Of a stretch of DNA of 64,000 nucleotides, positions 57,572-64,000 are shown one piece after another. The stretch lies in assembly GCF_000347035.1 (NCBI RefSeq), contig NZ_ANIJ01000018.1, forward strand, positions 62,001 through 126,000, in the 5' to 3' direction. Position 1 is the stretch's first letter. Each line of letters opens with the position of its first letter. Source of the DNA: Leptospira sp. B5-022 (GTDB lineage Bacteria > Spirochaetota > Leptospiria > Leptospirales > Leptospiraceae). Below the pieces are notes generated by a model that was not told the origin of the DNA, searched no databases, and worked only from the letters and a program-made list of their open reading frames with translations. The position numbers were made by a program, and so were the translations under genes.

Positions 57572-58711
57572 ATGAAGCTCAGTAGGATCAAAATCGGATT
57601 CGATGCAAGGATGATTGCCCATTCAGGGATCGGTTCCAGGATCAAAGGACTTTTACATTGGCTTGGAGATACCGCAGCTAAAAAAGGGATCGATATTGTT
57701 CTTTTGGGAAATCCCGATCTTATAAAAAAGAACCTATCCCCTAAGGTTTTATCTACTTACGAGATCTTAGAATATAATGCAGGGATCTATTCTATCAAAG
57801 AATGGTTCGGGTTCCCTGAGATGAAAGAATTCGATCTATTGGATATTCCCCATTTTAACGCTCCCTTAAAATTCATAGATCGTTGTGTGGTAACTATCCA
57901 CGATATTATTCCGTTTAGAATGAAACAGTTTCATTCTTCCTTTTTGAAACAAGTCTATTTGAAACTTGTATTTTTGCTCATTCGGAAGAAGGCTAAAAGG
58001 ATTATCACTGTTTCCGATTTTACCGCAAAGGATATTATCGAAGTTTTTTCTTTTTCTCCGTTTCAGATTCGCACCATTTATAACGGTTTGGACTCTAAAA
58101 TTTTTTCTCCTAAAAGTGATCCGGAAAAGAAGAAGTTCCTAAAACGATATGGACTAAAACCCGGATACTTACTCAGTGTTGGGATCGGAAAGGAGCATAA
58201 AAATTTAGGATTTGTACTTCGTTCTCTCAAAAAACTTTGGTCCGAAAAAAAGTTCAAAATAGATTGGGTGATCGCGGGTTCAGGCGGAAAACTTCCGGAA
58301 TATTTGGCGGAAGAAGCAAAAGGGTGGGAAGATAGAATTAAATTAGTTCCGTATTTGTCCGAACAGGAACTGGCCGCTCTATATTCTGCAGCCAAGTTAC
58401 TTGTTTACCCATCTTTATACGAAGGATTCGGTTTTCCGCCTATTGAAGCTCAGTCTTGCGGTTGTCCTGTTTATTCTTCTAACTCGAGCGTTCTTCCTGA
58501 AATATTAGAAGATACTGCATTCTTCTTTGATCCCAAAGATTCCGCTTCTTTCGAAATAGGTTTGGTTCAGTTATTGGATTCCCCTAAACTTCTGAATTCC
58601 AAGACCAAAGCAGGATTAAAAAATTCTAAACGATTTGATTGGAAAAAATCCGCAACCGATATTGTAGAAGAATATTTGCGACTGATGAATAGCGGATCTA
58701 AGGATTTTTAA
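57572..58711 (+). CDS. GT4 family glycosyltransferase
   Basis: About 379 residues of GT-B fold. The N-terminal domain begins KIGFDARMIAHSGIGSRIKG, with a flexible acceptor side; the C-terminal domain has LSVGIGKEHKNLGFVLRSL and VYPSLYEGFGFPPIEAQSCG, the E-x7-E nucleotide-sugar site. Probable inverting/retaining class is retaining (GT4). Substrate, likely a polysaccharide or glycolipid, is unknown. The ATG at 57572 is chosen; the frame extends 38 codons upstream without support. It overlaps the DUF1289 gene by 14 bases at its end. Confidence 0.88.
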   Translation: MKLSRIKIGFDARMIAHSGIGSRIKGLLHWLGDTAAKKGIDIVLLGNPDLIKKNLSPKVLSTYEILEYNAGIYSIKEWFGFPEMKEFDLLDIPHFNAPLKFIDRCVVTIHDIIPFRMKQFHSSFLKQVYLKLVFLLIRKKAKRIITVSDFTAKDIIEVFSFSPFQIRTIYNGLDSKIFSPKSDPEKKKFLKRYGLKPGYLLSVGIGKEHKNLGFVLRSLKKLWSEKKFKIDWVIAGSGGKLPEYLAEEAKGWEDRIKLVPYLSEQELAALYSAAKLLVYPSLYEGFGFPPIEAQSCGCPVYSSNSSVLPEILEDTAFFFDPKDSASFEIGLVQLLDSPKLLNSKTKAGLKNSKRFDWKKSATDIVEEYLRLMNSGSKDF

Positions 58712-58889
58712 AACGAGATTTTCCGAGGGAAATTTTTCTTTCTTCTATTTCGAGTCGGATCGATTTTCTTTCGTCTTCCGAATACATAGTCCATCTTCCG
58801 ATCTCTTCTAAGGTCCGATAACAACCTTCGCAGAGACCGGTTTCATGATCCATATTGCATATTTTTATACAAGGAGAACGAACAATCAT
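58698..58889 (-). CDS. DUF1289 domain protein (63 aa)
   Basis: A 63-residue protein with SPCIKICNMDHETGLCEGCYRT, the four-cysteine pattern (CxxxC, CxxC) of DUF1289, likely binding zinc or an iron-sulfur cluster. RTLEEIGRWTMYSEDER is the conserved second half. Small, cytoplasmic, unknown role. It starts 8 bases after the end of the KefC-like gene and probably belongs to that transcript. Confidence 0.85.
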   Translation of the reverse strand: MIVRSPCIKICNMDHETGLCEGCYRTLEEIGRWTMYSEDERKSIRLEIEERKISLGKSRFKNP

Positions 58890-58897
58890 CCTAAGAA

Positions 58898-60676
58898 CTA
58901 CTTGGCCTTTTGGACCTTCTTCTTATTGGACGTTGTTTTTTTAGGTTTCGCTTTTGCGGATTTTGCAATTGAGACGCTTCCATTTACGTCTACCATTCCG
59001 GACAATTCGGTAAATAGGGAAAGTCCTGAAATTTTTCCCGGAACGATCACGTGGGCCGCTCCGTTATTTCTGAGAACTTCCGCTTCTTTCGGGTCATCCG
59101 TAGTTAGAATGATCTTAGGCTGGTGATGTCGACAGATACTTTTCAAGGACTCAAGCAGCCTGCGGTTGGTAGTTCCTTTTAGGATCATATCGGAAACCGT
59201 ACAGACAATATATCTTGCCTCTTCTATTCCTAAATGATGAAGGCTTTCAGGGTTCGCTAGATCTCCGTACGCCCAGCGGATACCTTTGGATTCCAAAGTT
59301 TGTCTATAGATCGGATTAAAATCCACAACCAATATTCTTTTTAACCAAGAAGGTTTATCTTCTTCTATCCCGTCGATCAAACCTTGGGCTATTCTGAAAT
59401 ATCCTAAGACTACGATATCCCTTTTGGTCTCTCCGGTGACTTGGGATTCTAATGGTTCTTTGTTTTCCTTTACCCCAAAGATGGATAAGAAGGAGATGAT
59501 TCCTCTTGCGATCTTATCGTTAAATAGGATCACATAAGTGGAGATGATGGAAGCGATGATCATAGAAGTCAGAACAATCGCTTGTAGATCTTTTCCGATA
59601 TGTTCTTTTTGCACTCCGAGCGCCAAGATCACCAAAGAGAATTCCGAAATTTGTGCTAAGTTCAGACCCGCAACAATTCCGGCTCTTAAACCTTTTCCGG
59701 AGAGGAATACGGTAGGCGCAATAATCAAAACCCGGCTCACTAAAACGAACCCAACCGCTAAGAATGCAAGACCTAAGTCGCTTGCACTTGGAGCTTGGAT
59801 TTTCATCCCGAGAGCCACGAAAAATAATGTAATGAAGAAGTCTCGGATCCCGGAAAGTTTACTGATCACATCCGCGCCATAAGGGAAGGCGGCTATACTC
59901 ACGCCTGCGATCAATGCTCCCATCTCTTTGGAAAGTTCTAACTTTTCCGCAACACCGCATAAGAAGAAACACCAGGCGATAGAAGTGATCAAAACCAATT
60001 CAGGCTTGGATGCAGCAAACAAGAAAAGTTTGGATAGAATAAAACGGCTGATTAAAAAGGAGAACGCTACAAGAGCTATACCTTTTACCAACGATGTAAG
60101 CACATTGAGTATCTGCGGATCCTGTAAATCGGGCTGTATTCCCATAAAAAGAATAGCCCAGATATCCTGTAAGACCAAAACCCCTATCGTAAGTCGCCCT
60201 GCTACCGTGCTGATCTCAAACTTATCGTGAAGCAACTTGACCACGATCATTGTGGAACTGAGAGAGAGTGCGATTGCAAAGTAGAGAAGATCAAAATTTC
60301 CGGGAGCAGGCGGGAAGAAGGAGCGGAATACAAACCAAGCGGCCGCAACTCCTAAGAAGAATTGTAGGACCCCCAATGCGAACATGGATTTTCCCATTCT
60401 TGCTAATTCTTTCAGATCGATCTCTAAACCGATGATGAATAACAAAAGGATCAAACCGATCTCGGAGATCAGTTCTATACTTTCTTCACTTTTAACGTAA
60501 CCTATGGTCAGCTTTCCACCAACATAAGGTCCGAACAATGGGCCGATGACTAACCCGGCGACCACGTAACCTAAAACCAGAGGTTGTTTGAATGCTTTCG
60601 CTATAATTGCGAACATGGTCGCGAAAATGATACTAAGAGCAATATCAACTAATAAAGTAAGCGAATGATGTTCCAT
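58898..60676 (-). CDS. KefC-like cation:proton antiporter with RCK domain
   Basis: A 592-residue monovalent cation:H+ antiporter of the CPA2 family. About 12 hydrophobic helices (LVLGYVVAGLVIGPLFGP, LLLFIIGLEIDLKELARMGK, ALSLSSTMIVVKLLHD) are followed by an RCK_N (TrkA-N) domain: IVVLGYFRIAQGLIDGIEED. The usual glycine-rich GxGxxG is degenerate (GYFRIA), so nucleotide binding may be lost. The last about 20 residues are a Lys-rich tail (KAKPKKTTSNKKKVQK). It probably exports K+ or Na+. Confidence 0.9.
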   Translation of the reverse strand: MEHHSLTLLVDIALSIIFATMFAIIAKAFKQPLVLGYVVAGLVIGPLFGPYVGGKLTIGYVKSEESIELISEIGLILLLFIIGLEIDLKELARMGKSMFALGVLQFFLGVAAAWFVFRSFFPPAPGNFDLLYFAIALSLSSTMIVVKLLHDKFEISTVAGRLTIGVLVLQDIWAILFMGIQPDLQDPQILNVLTSLVKGIALVAFSFLISRFILSKLFLFAASKPELVLITSIAWCFFLCGVAEKLELSKEMGALIAGVSIAAFPYGADVISKLSGIRDFFITLFFVALGMKIQAPSASDLGLAFLAVGFVLVSRVLIIAPTVFLSGKGLRAGIVAGLNLAQISEFSLVILALGVQKEHIGKDLQAIVLTSMIIASIISTYVILFNDKIARGIISFLSIFGVKENKEPLESQVTGETKRDIVVLGYFRIAQGLIDGIEEDKPSWLKRILVVDFNPIYRQTLESKGIRWAYGDLANPESLHHLGIEEARYIVCTVSDMILKGTTNRRLLESLKSICRHHQPKIILTTDDPKEAEVLRNNGAAHVIVPGKISGLSLFTELSGMVDVNGSVSIAKSAKAKPKKTTSNKKKVQKAK

Positions 60677-60816
60677 CTTGCCGGTCCGGATTCTCCTTAG
60701 ATGATTTTTGGGGAAAGGATATTACAAAAAGAAATTATTAAATGAATATAGTCCATTCTCTTTTGGCACGGATTTTTACATCCAAATAATGAGGGAGACA
60801 GGCTTCTCGGAAAATT

Positions 60817-61146
60817 TCAGTCGTTGGACTTAAATAAGTCCTTCACTGCGTCTTTTGCTTTGGACAAGGTATAATCGTCCCTATCGATCAACACGAAATC
60901 CAAATTTTCTTTTTCTATTCGAGCCAAAACTTTGGCGATATCGGCGGGGGATTTTAAGTTGGTGGCCAGATATTTGAATTTGGTGCCACATTCAGGACAA
61001 GACTTATCCTTAGTATAATTTAAACCCAGATGTTTACACTTTCCGCAAGTCCCGTACAGATCATCGATGATCATTAACTGAGAAGAAACTTCGCTTACGC
61101 TCAGTTTTTTCCAGACCCGGATGTATTTTTTATCTTCGGCCGACAT
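60817..61146 (-). CDS. Zinc-ribbon hypothetical protein (109 aa)
   Basis: A 109-residue protein. YGTCGKCKHLGLNYTKDKSC with PECGTKF has the CxxC...CxxC pattern of a zinc ribbon. The N-terminal about 30 residues (YIRVWKKLSVSEVSSQLMII) and C-terminal helices are unrecognised. It could bind nucleic acid or a protein. It is followed 26 bases upstream by rocD on the same strand, so they may be co-transcribed. Confidence 0.65.
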   Translation of the reverse strand: MSAEDKKYIRVWKKLSVSEVSSQLMIIDDLYGTCGKCKHLGLNYTKDKSCPECGTKFKYLATNLKSPADIAKVLARIEKENLDFVLIDRDDYTLSKAKDAVKDLFKSND

Positions 61147-61172
61147 TCTTTTAAAAAAACGAATTCGAAGGA

Positions 61173-62408
61173 TTAGTCAAGGGTTTTACGGATCGTTTGC
61201 AGAATGAGAGAAGTCGCTTCTTCCAATTCGGATTTGGAAATACAAAGAGGAGGAGCAAAACGGATCGTATGATCATGAGTTTGTTTCGCGAGAATTCCGA
61301 ACTCTAAAAGTTTGTAACAGATCTTTTTCGCTCTCGGGCCAGTTTCATCCGGGAAAAATTCCACTGCGTTTAACAATCCTTTTCCTCGGATCTCTTTTAT
61401 TTTACCGGTATATTCGCTCTTCAGGCTTTCCAGAGAAGAACGGAATTCTATCCCTCTCATCTCCGAGTTCTCCGAGAGATTTTCCTCTAATAATACTTGC
61501 ACGGCGGTTTTGGCAACTGCTGCGGCTAACGGATTCCCTCCGAATGTGGAACCGTGGGTTCCGGGTTTTAATGTAAGAATGATCTCGTCGGAACCTAAAA
61601 CAGCGGAAACGGGAAGCGTTCCGCCGGATAATGCTTTGCCTAATACGAGTAGATCCGGTTTTACATTCTCATGATCCGCTGCTAAAAGTTTTCCCGTTCT
61701 GCCAAGTCCGGTTTGTACCTCGTCTAGGATCAAGAGCACATTATACTCTGAACAAAGTTTGCGGACTTCTTTGAGATAACCTTCTTTCGGAACGATTACT
61801 CCTGCTTCTCCTTGGATGGGCTCTACCATAAATGCAGCTACATTAGGATCTTCTAATTCTTTTTTTAAAGTTTCCGTATCGTCGAATGGAATAATGGAAA
61901 ATCCCGGAACAAAAGGCCCAAAGTCTCCTCTGCTAGTAGGATCAGTAGAAGCGGAAATCGCACCGATACTTCTTCCCCAAAAGTTTCCGGAAGCAAAAAC
62001 GATCTTCGCTTTGTCCGTTGGAATTTTTTTGACTTGGTATCCCCATCTTCTTGCAAGCTTGACTGAAGTTTCGGCTGCTTCTACACCTGTGTTCATAGGG
62101 ACCATTCTATCGAATCCGAATGTGTCACATAAAAATTTTTCCATAGGACCGAGTTGGTCATTATAGAATGCTCTGGAGGTGAGAGTTAGTTTTTCGGATT
62201 GGGTCTTTAAGGTTTCTATAATTTTAGGATGGCAATGACCTTGGTTCACAGCGCTGTATGCGGATAAAAAATCGAAATATTTTTTTCCATCCGTATCCCA
62301 AAGAAAGATACCTTTCCCTCTCTCCAACACAACGGGAAGAGGTTCGTAATTAAATGCTCCGTACTCTTTCTCGGTATCGAAGTAAAATTGGGATGTTTGC
62401 GTATGCAT
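61173..62408 (-). CDS. rocD: Ornithine--oxo-acid aminotransferase
   Basis: About 411 residues, PLP enzyme that converts ornithine and 2-oxoglutarate to glutamate-5-semialdehyde and glutamate. [15 protein letters not shown] is the ornithine aminotransferase signature; [14 protein letters not shown] and [20 protein letters not shown] (PLP Lys) and [20 protein letters not shown] complete the PLP site. The ATG at 62408 is used; a TTG eight codons earlier is less likely. Close paralogues act on acetylornithine, but the motifs favour RocD. Confidence 0.93.
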   Translation of the reverse strand: MHTQTSQFYFDTEKEYGAFNYEPLPVVLERGKGIFLWDTDGKKYFDFLSAYSAVNQGHCHPKIIETLKTQSEKLTLTSRAFYNDQLGPMEKFLCDTFGFDRMVPMNTGVEAAETSVKLARRWGYQVKKIPTDKAKIVFASGNFWGRSIGAISASTDPTSRGDFGPFVPGFSIIPFDDTETLKKELEDPNVAAFMVEPIQGEAGVIVPKEGYLKEVRKLCSEYNVLLILDEVQTGLGRTGKLLAADHENVKPDLLVLGKALSGGTLPVSAVLGSDEIILTLKPGTHGSTFGGNPLAAAVAKTAVQVLLEENLSENSEMRGIEFRSSLESLKSEYTGKIKEIRGKGLLNAVEFFPDETGPRAKKICYKLLEFGILAKQTHDHTIRFAPPLCISKSELEEATSLILQTIRKTLD

Positions 62409-62499
62409 CGTACTCGATTCTAACCGGTTCAAGAGTCACACAAGGAGATTTCGGTATTTTACCTTGACTTTTATGTTTCAACTTGTTGAAATTTATTAC

Positions 62500-62880
62500 A
62501 TGCAATTCTCTTTTCGAAAAATATCCGCTTCTGTCCCCATTGTTTTTGCGATTATGTTCCTTACGAACTGCCTTTATACGAATATCAAATCTCCAGGCTG
62601 GTATTATTCTCAAAGTTATTCGGACGTAAGAGGAATGGAACCTGTAGGAAAATTGGAAGGCCTGTCCTGCGGAACTAGCTGGCTTTGGATGGTTTACACA
62701 GGGGATGAGAGTTATGAAACCGCAGTCCAAAATGCGATCAAGGACAAGGCGGATCTTCTTTTTGACGTTCAAACGGATTATAGTTATAAATCTTTTATAT
62801 TCGCTCTTTATTTTGAAAAATGTACCAGGGTGACCGGGATCGGAGTGAAACTGCCTCAAAGACTTTTGAAAAAAGAATGA
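62500..62880 (+). CDS. TRL-like lipoprotein
   Basis: About 126 residues. A lipoprotein signal with lipobox FLTNC is followed by TNIKSPGWYYSQSYSD and EGLSCGTSWLWMVYTGDESY, the pattern of the TRL-like family, common in Leptospira. A Cys late (YFEKCTRVTG) may pair with that in SCGTS. Function is unknown; probably envelope-associated. The ATG at 62500 is chosen. The next lipoprotein gene starts in its stop codon and encodes a paralogue. Confidence 0.75.
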   Translation: MQFSFRKISASVPIVFAIMFLTNCLYTNIKSPGWYYSQSYSDVRGMEPVGKLEGLSCGTSWLWMVYTGDESYETAVQNAIKDKADLLFDVQTDYSYKSFIFALYFEKCTRVTGIGVKLPQRLLKKE

Positions 62881-63467
62881 AACTCATTCCTTACAAACGG
62901 ATCTTTTTTCTAATTCTGATCTTCGCAGAGTTGGTTGGTTGTATTCAAATGGGAGGGGCAAACAGGGCCTTGGTCCGCAGGAATCCGGAACCTTATCCTA
63001 CCGGGATCGGTATTCCTCCAGACAACGATGTTCATCTGAACGGTGCAAATTTCAGGGACCCTTCCATCCATTATGGAGAATCCTCCACTAAGTTGCGAAC
63101 AGGTGGTTTTGACGGTTATATCCGAGCTACTACTTCTCTTCCTCATAAGGATATGTTCCATGCATCGTTAGATGGTTGGGATTGGTCGGAACATAGGATC
63201 GTAAGATTCGTAGGAGAAAGTAAGGGATGCCAATTCGGGGTACGTTTGTTTCTTCCCATTAAACGAGGATCTAACGATGCATTCATTCCGATCCACTTTA
63301 CTTTCGGGAACAAAAGTTTTTACGAAGAATTGGGTGAGCAGATGAAGTTGAATTCTATTGAAGCCTTATTCGATAGTAGGCTGGACGTAGAGTACACCGC
63401 CTATATTTTCGGATTATTCAGAAGAAAATGTCTGAGGTTTCAAAGTTATGGCATCCAAAAATTCTAA
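62877..63467 (+). CDS. Hypothetical lipoprotein, paralogue of the TRL-like protein
   Basis: About 196 residues. A signal (IPYKRIFFLILIFAELVGC, lipobox LVGC) is followed by a long N-terminal extension and a C-terminal part whose pattern, SIEALFDSRLDVEYTAYIF and RRKCLRFQSYGIQ, lines up with that of the preceding protein (DLLFDVQTDYSYKSFIF, EKCTRVTGIGV). The ATG overlaps the upstream TGA (ATGA). The two appear to be tandem duplicates translated together. Confidence 0.7.
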   Translation: MKLIPYKRIFFLILIFAELVGCIQMGGANRALVRRNPEPYPTGIGIPPDNDVHLNGANFRDPSIHYGESSTKLRTGGFDGYIRATTSLPHKDMFHASLDGWDWSEHRIVRFVGESKGCQFGVRLFLPIKRGSNDAFIPIHFTFGNKSFYEELGEQMKLNSIEALFDSRLDVEYTAYIFGLFRRKCLRFQSYGIQKF

Positions 63468-63837
63468 TTCTATTCCATTATTCTTATCTTCGATATTAGG
63501 TTTTTTAGCAGTGGCAATTGGAGCATTCGGGGCCCATGGATTAAAATCAGTATTAGCTCCGGACTTGCTTACCATTTACGAAACTGGAGCAAGATATCAT
63601 CTCATCCATGCGGTAGTTTTACTCGTATTAGCACTGAGCGGAAAACTTTCGGAATCCAAGTTCAGAAGGATCGGATTTTGGCTCATCTTCAGCGGGATCT
63701 TGGTCTTCTCCGGTTCCTTATATGCACTTTCCTTAACTGGGATCAGAGTTTTAGGTGCGATTACACCCTTCGGTGGATTAGCATTTTTAAGCGGCTGGGT
63801 ATCCATCGCTTATTCCGCTTTTTCAGAGAAAGAATAA
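63448..63837 (+). CDS. DUF423 membrane protein
   Basis: A 129-residue protein with four hydrophobic helices: ILGFLAVAIGAFGAHGLKS (the DUF423 signature AFGAHGL), HLIHAVVLLVLALSGKLS, GFWLIFSGILVFSGSLYALS and PFGGLAFLSGWVSIAYSAF. Role of the family is unknown. Overlaps the end of the upstream lipoprotein gene by 20 bases. Confidence 0.9.
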   Translation: MASKNSNSIPLFLSSILGFLAVAIGAFGAHGLKSVLAPDLLTIYETGARYHLIHAVVLLVLALSGKLSESKFRRIGFWLIFSGILVFSGSLYALSLTGIRVLGAITPFGGLAFLSGWVSIAYSAFSEKE

Positions 63838-63840
63838 GTT

Positions 63841-64000
63841 CTATCTGGTAATATGGAAATTAAAATTCGTATTACCGAAAGTTCCGTACAATCTCAACCA
63901 GATGGGCAATAGCATTTCGGTTGCTCTTGCCCCTGTAATATCTCCGAGATCGATAATATTCTTCCAGCCAAAATCGTTCGCTAAAAGATCCGAGACTTCT
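63841..64000 (-). CDS. NADP oxidoreductase (F420-dependent-like), C-terminal fragment
   Basis: A frame enters from the right edge on the minus strand and ends TAG at 63841. The last about 50 residues read like the end of NAD(P)-binding Rossmann proteins of the F420H2:NADP oxidoreductase type: IIDLGDITGARATEMLLPIW and LRLYGTFGNTNFNFHITR. The catalytic or nucleotide-binding N-terminus lies outside the window, so the reaction is unknown. Confidence 0.7.
   Translation of the reverse strand, partial: EVSDLLANDFGWKNIIDLGDITGARATEMLLPIWLRLYGTFGNTNFNFHITR

Noticed and set aside
60764..60778. TGGCACG, resembling a sigma54 site
   Set aside because: The second half is TTTA rather than GC-containing, and no gene follows on that strand.
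62350..62859. Minus-strand frame of 169 codons opposite the TRL-like lipoprotein
   Set aside because: It has no start signal and covers a gene with a lipoprotein signal and ribosome-coupled neighbour.

Overview
The window is chromosomal DNA of a spirochaete, almost certainly Leptospira. The evidence is a flgN-flgK-flgL-fliW-csrA flagellar locus, chemoreceptors with N-terminal membrane bundles, many lipoproteins with loose lipoboxes (LSYC, LTNC, LVGC), frequent TTG/GTG starts, moderate GC, and Leptospira-style families (DUF2339 giant membrane protein, TRL-like lipoproteins, very long multi-PAS kinase). Species cannot be fixed from the sequence alone. No phage, intact IS element, CRISPR array or rRNA operon is visible; this is mostly core and lineage-specific chromosomal content.

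Layout. 1-5.7 kb: tail of an unknown gene, a small protein with a strong terminator, a VOC protein, a coupled pair (FAD oxidoreductase plus polytopic membrane protein), a HAD hydrolase and a zinc-ribbon methyltransferase. 5.8-10.1 kb: dapF, an acyltransferase, small proteins, a cupin preceded by a tiny Bfd-like [2Fe-2S] protein, and three minus-strand tRNAs (Arg-ACG, Ser-GCU, Ser-UGA) around a pair of small membrane proteins. 10.1-15.8 kb: a TrmA/RumA-type RNA methyltransferase, a patatin, and a three-gene coupled operon (GT-C-like membrane protein, GMC oxidoreductase, small membrane protein). 15.9-22.6 kb: ABC exporter pair, pyrD, SixA-like phosphatase coupled to hpt, and membrane proteins. 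22.6-27.9 kb: DUF1569 protein, two divergent citrate synthase homologues (one with an N-terminal MerR-like HTH), a LytM peptidase and an epoxide-hydrolase-like enzyme.

28-36 kb: ASCH-like protein, thioesterase, lipoprotein and GH25 lysozyme, then the flagellar hook-filament junction locus flgN-flgK-flgL with fliW-csrA and a SHOCT lipoprotein. 36-46 kb: a 36-bp tandem repeat, an outer-membrane-type protein, a SIMPL protein, an M48 protease coupled to the DUF2339 protein, and a 1319-residue six-PAS/GAF histidine kinase. 46-64 kb: two chemoreceptors, PhoD-like phosphatase plus hydrolase, mtnP, acs coupled to a signal-less BtuF-like protein, DUF374 acyltransferase, folE, a glycosyltransferase, a KefC-like antiporter, a zinc-ribbon protein, rocD, two tandem paralogous lipoproteins, DUF423, and the 3' end of a dinucleotide-binding oxidoreductase.

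The most interesting system is at 23.2-25.6 kb: a citrate synthase homologue carrying a DNA-binding domain faces a second citrate synthase across about 70 bp. That gap holds two face-to-face sigma70-like promoters lying on the same dyad-symmetric sequence, which suggests an autoregulated metabolic switch in which a citrate-synthase fold may act as the sensor. Many genes overlap by 4 bp (ATGA or TTGA), so translational coupling is common here.
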